The notes under the pieces were generated by a model, which ran no database searches, had not been told where the DNA came from, and saw only the letters and a program-made list of their open reading frames with translations. This document shows, piece by piece, positions 59,101 through 64,000 of a DNA stretch of 64,000 bases. This DNA comes from Klebsormidium nitens (Eukaryota > Streptophyta > Klebsormidiophyceae > Klebsormidiales > Klebsormidiaceae): assembly GCA_000708835.1 (NCBI GenBank), contig DF237230.1, forward strand, positions 49,363-113,362. The letters run 5' to 3'. The translations under genes and the position numbers were made by a program. Position 1 is the first letter of the stretch. Every line of letters begins with the position of its first letter.

Positions 59101-60252
59101 GCGGCTGTCATAGGAGTGGGCGTTTCTGGACGGGAGACAAGCCTTCGGAATGGTGTGCTTTTAAAGAAGCAGAATAAGACGGGGTTATTTTTGGGTGAAT
59201 TGCATCGTATTCTACGCATTGTTTGTCTTTAAGAAAGTGTGTCAACAAAGTGCTCGACAGTCTGTCTTTCCTCGACCTCTTTCGCCGATCGCTGCCCGCT
59301 CGAAGTCTATTCTTTAATCCTGTGCGTCGATGGAAGCCTTTTCTGACCGCGAGCGTGGAATCTTGCCTTGTTTGCACGACCTTTGATCCGCTCGATCGAC
59401 TTTTGCGACGTCGAGAATAGAGAGTCTGTTTCGCCTATTAGCTAACTGATACTGGTCAATCGAGACACGTCATTCAGTAACACGTTGCTTAGACGACCTT
59501 GAGAAGGTGGTTGGACAACTCGAAAGGCGGGAACTCGGAGGAGTAGCATACTCTCTGACAAACTCACTTCCAATCGTGTATACTAGACATGCAGATCATG
59601 CCGTGCAGATACCGATCGCTCGTGGTCCGTTGACTATGTAACATCCGTCGGACGAATTCAAAGACACTCTGCTGAAGTAACGTGTCCTTTGTGTCACGTA
59701 GGCTCCCCGGCCACTCTGGGTGGAGCGCTTCACAAGGCCGTGCCGCACCTGTTCGACGAGGGCGCTTCGAACAACCTGCCCGCGCTCGCAACGGAGCTCG
59801 GCCGTCGAGTGAGCGGTCTCGAGATCGAACCGTCCACCAGCCGACGAAACAGCATCACGGAAGAGTTGACGGACAGCCCACGAGACACGTCGAGGAGGGG
59901 GTCTTCTGCGGAGTCGCCGGGGGGAGTGCCTTCCGCCGGAACAAGCGGAATGGTTCGTGAGACTTCGGAGGAGGGGAGCGGTGGAGTTGGAAGCGAAAGT
60001 ACGACTCCGCGGGGAAGCGAAGCGGGGGAGAGTGACGAAGCAAGCTTGGCCAAGAAGGAAGTCGGAGCGGAGGGCGGCGGTGAGGTGCACAGCGACGTGG
60101 TTGATCGGTCGTTCCCAAACGGTTTGGTGGTGCGAATACAAGGGACGGAGCCTCGATGGGATGTGCCTCTGAATTGGCTGAGCAGGAACCTGAGTCATCC
60201 GGACCACTTTCTGCACATAAGCGTCTGGAGACGAGAGGCTGGGCAAGAATAG
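56155..60252 (+). CDS. ATG5: autophagy protein 5
   Basis: ATG5 is conjugated to ATG12 and, with ATG16, acts as the E3-like complex that lipidates ATG8 at the growing autophagosome. Exons: 56155-56292, 57153-57344, 57656-57742, 58304-58391, 58901-59074 and 59702-60252. They give 409 aa in continuous phase. The N-terminal ubiquitin-like fold is clear (KVVWEGNFPLRIQL, then APRLGYLPLLASKIEPHF and [22 protein letters not shown]). The acceptor lysine for ATG12 is Lys138 in VKWSYMNALKEA. The second ubiquitin-like domain begins at VPLRLYLR and ends with the conserved block VPLNWLSRNLSHPDHFLHISV. Between them, about residues 250-345, lies a Ser/Gly/Glu-rich, probably disordered linker, which makes the protein about 70 residues longer than flowering-plant ATG5. 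The first Met follows an in-frame context that fits the family N-terminus. Confidence 0.95.
57831..57860. repeat. 14-bp near-spacerless inverted repeat in an ATG5 intron
   Basis: GTCAACCTCGATCT, two T, then the exact reverse complement. It lies in the intron between 57742 and 58304. Confidence 0.9.
58156..58230. repeat. two interleaved inverted repeats in the same ATG5 intron
   Basis: Arm A, TTCGGTAGAAAGACCT (58156-58171), has its exact reverse complement at 58195-58210. Arm B, AGCGCCAAAAACGCTAA (58178-58194), pairs with 58214-58230 with two wobble-type differences. The order A-B-A'-B' is that of an H-type pseudoknot. Arm B also has a small internal AGCG/CGCT hairpin. Confidence 0.8.
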
Positions 60253-61072
60253 AGGTGTTTGACTGCGTAGCCAGTCCCCTGAAAGGAGTGGACACTGACG
60301 AAGCTAACGAGCTAAAAGCGCCTACGGAGCGCCTAGCGTGATCGCCATACTGAATTGCTCTTCTGGCATACAATTCGACCTTGTCCGGTCATCATGAGTC
60401 GATGCCCGGTCATCCCCAGTAGATTCATTATTGTGTTCGTCGCATGCAAGTATATAACCATGCATCATGGCATCCTGTTTATCACATGTTTACGTTCGAT
60501 CATTGGACTCTGCTGCGCAAGCTCATGCCACCATGATTGACTCAGTCACCGTTTGATTGCAATCGTCAGATCTGACCATAGCCTATAGTAGCATATGCAC
60601 ACATGCAGGTGACAGTGTCGTCAGAAAAACTGATGGTGCGCCATGAGCCAGTCATGCCGCGTAACTTTCACTATTGCAGGGCCACATGCCTAGCGCTGCT
60701 TTGTAGAAGTACTGGGTAGATCGACGGGACACCGGTAGCTAGGGCTATATGGTAATAGTGCATCAGGGCACCCATCCTATGTGTTAGTATGCTTACTCAA
60801 AGAACTCAAACATCATGCATATGGTCCAATGCTTGCGCGGCTGGCAGATTCCTTATACAGCCCAAACTGTAGGAATATATATACATCAGTTGTCAAGCGT
60901 GGAAAAATATCCATCTTTTCATGCAGAAACTGGTCCGTTCTCAATCAATCAGAGGACTACGGACATCAGGTTCTTCTCAGCATTGGAAATTGAGCTGTAA
61001 CGTCAATTGACTTTGGTCTCCAACAAGATCGAGGAGTCCGCCTGCGAATGAACCTGATCTTACTTCTGCGAG
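60253..61072. other. intergenic region between convergent ATG5 and DUF7918 genes
   Basis: The 3' regions of both genes. AT-rich sequence with CATG/GCAT palindromic words, similar in texture to 48060-48960. No gene or RNA is recognised. Confidence 0.6.
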
Positions 61073-63158
61073 CTAGTCAACCGACACAAAATCATTCGGC
61101 CGAGGCTTCTTCTCGACTGTGTACATCATGCACTCATCATCATTCCCATCGTCCTCTGTTAAGTCCACTGTTTCGATGCCTGTGAGCTCCAACTTCGTGC
61201 TCCACCCTCGCTTGGCCTCCTTGCGCCCCACCTTCGTCTCCTTCGTAGACGCTTCCGTTCCTTCTGTTCTTGTGCTGTTTCCGCTCTTCTTCGTCTCGAC
61301 CTGCAAATTGCGCACATGCTTTTGAGACCAAGCTCTCTTTTCTTGTGATCAACAAACGTGGATGATGTTCTTTGAACTCGTGGCTGATTGAGGGCAGAAT
61401 AATAAGAGCCTGCTTCAATCGGTATTCATTCTCAATTAAGGGGGACCCGTGGACTGCACAGCAGAGAAGCAGGTGCCCATGTTGTTCCTGCTCTAGTCAG
61501 GATGCGGTCAAGTGAGGATTTTGCTGGGCTGTGGAATGACCCGCACAGTGAGCCAGGTCGCTAGTAGTCCAGGCAAAGTTCTTTGGGCTGCGGTCAATCT
61601 TTGGGAGTCCCACCACCAAAGAAAGAACTGCGGACTCCCACTTTCATCAGAGTAGGTAAAAGAATGATTATTGAGTTCCCATTTCCAGGAGGAGATGGCA
61701 ATGTAATCTCATACTTGTTTCTCTTCTGAAACTTCGCGGGAGCTACCGGCATTCCCAAATCTTGCACGCCAGAGGAACTATTTAGAGCTTGGTATGCATT
61801 CCTTATATGAAGTGTCACAATTCCTCAAATGTTACAGCTTAAATCAAACGTAATCAACCGTCACGGTCTTCACTCCGCTTGTTCTAAATAATCTGACTTT
61901 TGAGAACTGCCGCTGGGCACGTGTAATTGCTCTTACCTTGACAGTCTTGGGTTTCCGCTCGACCGCTGGCTGACTTGTTGACGCCTCACCCCCTTCCTGA
62001 ACTCTCTGATGCACCCCTTCCAACAACCGTGCATGCTCCGGATTGCTCTGGTCTAGAACTTTCCGCAGCAACAGGATGGGAGCTGTCTCAAACCTGAGCT
62101 TCAGCTGAATTACCGGAACTCTAGACACTGGTCGGGTGTGAAAGGACTCTTGTTTGTGGGATTTTGTAGGCAGCACCCGTCCGCTTTCCGCAGTCAGACT
62201 TGGGGCAGTGAAGAACTTTTTCCCATCAGCCTGCAAAAACCAATTCTTTGATGTTGAGTGGTCAGACATCACTGAGTCAGACTTCCGCGCCCTTCATCAG
62301 CTTCATTGGCCTGGCAAAGCAGTCTCGGTTGAAAAGATAGTAATAGAGAGCGAATAAGGTGGAATACACGGTCAGACTAGGTAGGTACGTACTTCTAATT
62401 TCGCTGTTTGACCAGATTGAAAAGTTATTGCTCTCCTTGACCTGAAATCTCGTTAATGCATTTACATCTCCCCTAGCTGGATGCCTTGAGTCGAAGCTTT
62501 TTTGGGATGGCCACCATAGAAACACTCCATTAAAGCAATCTATTCAACTTGACATGATTTGCAGACCCTTGCCACAAACGGGAATTGGGCAAAGGATAAC
62601 GCTCTGTGACAAGCAAACAGTCAGAGGATTGTCAGTCCTTACCTGAGTGACAGAGGAGGCCGTTTTAATGTCCCGAGGTTTCCGCTTTGCTCCGAAACCT
62701 CTGAATTCACAGGCGCTGCAGCGCTCTTCCGGGGCCTTGCATGCATATCTCTCCATTTTCAGAAAGGAAGCTACCATAGTCCCAACCTGCGATTGTGATG
62801 CAGGGATGAATGGTTGCTGATGGTCTTCGGTAGCAGAACGCGGCTGCCCAAAGACAAACGCTCGCTTACTCCGATGGTCAACTCGCCAACCCTCAAATAC
62901 ACAGTCCTTAGCTTTCGCACCCGCGCTCCGCAGATCTCTGATATAGCCAATGCTTTCCCCATCAATAGCAAGTCCTGCTGCATATAGAGCTGTTGCCAAT
63001 TGGGATCCTGCAACGTTTCTTGCTATTCGCACCTGGAACTGGGTGTTGGGCCTTGCAACGACATAAGTGACATCATCCTTGAGAATCTCAGGGAACGGGT
63101 TTCCTTGATCATCTTCGATGACTAAATTGTAGGTCACGTCGCCCCTCCTCTCAATCAT
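61073..63158 (-). CDS. DUF7918 family protein with C-terminal SUMO-interaction-like motif
   Basis: Exons: 63158-62643, 62230-61937 and 61300-61073, all phase 0, giving 345 aa. The N-terminal 170 residues have the DUF7918 pattern: DVTYNLVIEDDQGNPFPE, TYVVARPNTQFQVRIARN, then AAGLAIDGESIGYIRDLR and a FEGWRV block leading to KRAFVFGQP. This is a beta-rich domain of unknown function found in fungi, algae and mosses. Exon 2 is basic and rich in Lys and Arg. The C-terminus carries GIETVDLTEDDGNDDE, a hydrophobic core followed by acidic residues as in SUMO-interacting motifs. I chose Met at 63158 because the family domain begins directly after it; the frame stays open to another Met at 63275. The cellular role is unknown; the basic regions plus the motif would suit a nuclear protein. 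Confidence 0.75.
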
Positions 63159-63656
63159 CGCCGCTTTTGCCAGACACCTGAGAACTGTTTCACAGGACCT
63201 CGCACGACCACGCCGCTGCAGAGACACTAGGCAATGGAAGCACCAACCTCTGTATGAGCGGCTTCTTTCCTGCAAGCACCTTTGTCAGAGTCCCAGCTCC
63301 AAATTCTAGTCCTGCTAAAAGCTGATGCTGCAACGGATGAACAAGAACTCGCGAAGGATGCACAGTTTCTGCAAATCCTTGCAATGCCACCAGCACCTGC
63401 ACCAGATTGAACGCTAATACGGTATACCGTTTAATGTGAAGAGCTGAGCTATCAAAGCTGCCAGATCCTGCTGCCGGACTCCAGCTAGCTTTTTATCCGC
63501 CTATAAGCACCCGTGCGTTGTTTGAACACTCATCACCCGCCAAAACCAGCGTGCTACAACCGTCCGATATGCAAATTAACGGCTAAGATACATTTCTTTG
63601 TGCCATACGAATCAAATATATTCAAATACTGCTCAAAATGTGCTACAGCTACCTAG
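63159..63656. other. upstream region of the DUF7918 gene
   Basis: Likely promoter and 5' UTR of the minus-strand gene. I recognise no second gene and no clear core promoter motif. Confidence 0.5.
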
Positions 63657-63658
63657 TA

Positions 63659-63890
63659 CCGTAGAGACATTGTCCATTCGCACCACCTTGGTGCGAATAT
63701 TTATTTTTGAACTTTTTCTGATTTCGCACCAGCATCGACGAATTTATTAAACTTTTCGTTTTCGTTGATTTTGAGGGTCTCGAGATTATTTCTTTAGTTC
63801 GCATTTTCGCACCTGCATCGAAATTAATATAACTTTTTTCGCAAGACTTGAAAATAATTATTTTAGTGCGAATGGACAATGTCTCTACGG
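63659..63890. mobile_element. AT-rich MITE with 25-bp perfect terminal inverted repeats between TA dinucleotides
   Basis: A 232-bp element. The left end CCGTAGAGACATTGTCC... (63659-63683) is the exact reverse complement of the right end (63866-63890); counting the flanking TA (63657-63658 and 63891-63892), 27 bp mirror. A TA target duplication suggests the Tc1/mariner group (Stowaway-like). Inside, two related direct blocks start TTTCGCACC.GCATCGA and end in AACTTTT, and a small hairpin TTCGCACCA/TGGTGCGAA adjoins the left end. There is no coding capacity. Confidence 0.85.
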
Positions 63891-63892
63891 TA

Positions 63893-64000
63893 GGTATGTG
63901 AGTTGAGAAGAATTTAGGTATACGGTATCTGACGCCAAAACTTTGTAGGATTGTTGGTGAGAGCGCCAGACGCAGCCACACGTTCCACGGGAACTCCTAT
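63893..64000. other. right edge of window, nothing recognised
   Basis: About 110 bp after the MITE with no recognisable feature. Too short to judge. Confidence 0.5.

Overview
The window is nuclear DNA of a photosynthetic streptophyte. I favour a charophyte alga of the Klebsormidium kind, but that is an inference from content, not from a marker gene. It carries spliceosomal genes with GT..AG introns in every phase, a PPR-SMR protein, a receptor-like kinase with a SPARK-type ectodomain (a land-plant/charophyte family), ATG5, a plant-type prolyl 4-hydroxylase and an aminopeptidase P. There is no bacterial operon structure, rRNA, CRISPR array or intact coding transposon. One assembly gap lies at 38798-39334.

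Layout: (1) 1-17041, plus strand, the C-terminal two thirds of a cytosolic aminopeptidase P (APP1); its start lies left of the window and one intron is 11.6 kb long. (2) 19542-21023, plus, an intronless membrane-anchored GT2-like glycosyltransferase. (3) 24473-25300, plus, an intronless two-TM protein with a Cys-rich loop that I do not recognise. (4) 36987-27105, minus, a complete 13-exon SPARK receptor-like kinase of 845 aa. (5) 40174-47888, plus, a complete 10-exon prolyl 4-hydroxylase of 298 aa. (6) 54650-49229, minus, a PPR-SMR organelle RNA-binding protein of about 1016 aa. (7) 56155-60252, plus, complete 6-exon ATG5 of 409 aa. (8) 63158-61073, minus, a 345-aa DUF7918 protein with a SUMO-interaction-like tail. 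The genes are unrelated housekeeping and signalling genes; I see no pathway linking them. The kinase and the hydroxylase diverge from one 3.2-kb region, and the PPR gene and ATG5 diverge from a 1.5-kb region.

The unusual layer is in the introns. At four exon edges in three different genes, a degraded copy of the exon end plus the neighbouring intron sits about 96-225 bp away inside the intron (near 880-1245, 28448-28580, 30668-30962 and 45441-45690). Plain intronic or upstream tandem duplications of 47-84 bp occur as well (33143, 37194, 47151). The 11.6-kb APP1 intron contains four to five degenerate copies of a 1.2-1.8-kb unit. Together these suggest that introns here grow by local tandem duplication that often includes splice sites.

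Two non-autonomous transposon families are visible. One is a GC-rich foldback element present three times (23275-23475, 33432-33629 and the gap-truncated 39335-39459); one copy is flanked by a perfect 10-bp direct repeat, as expected for Mutator-like elements. The other is an AT-rich element with 25-bp perfect terminal inverted repeats between TA dinucleotides (63659-63890). Exon boundaries given here were derived by reading splice sites and keeping phase; no transcript data were available.
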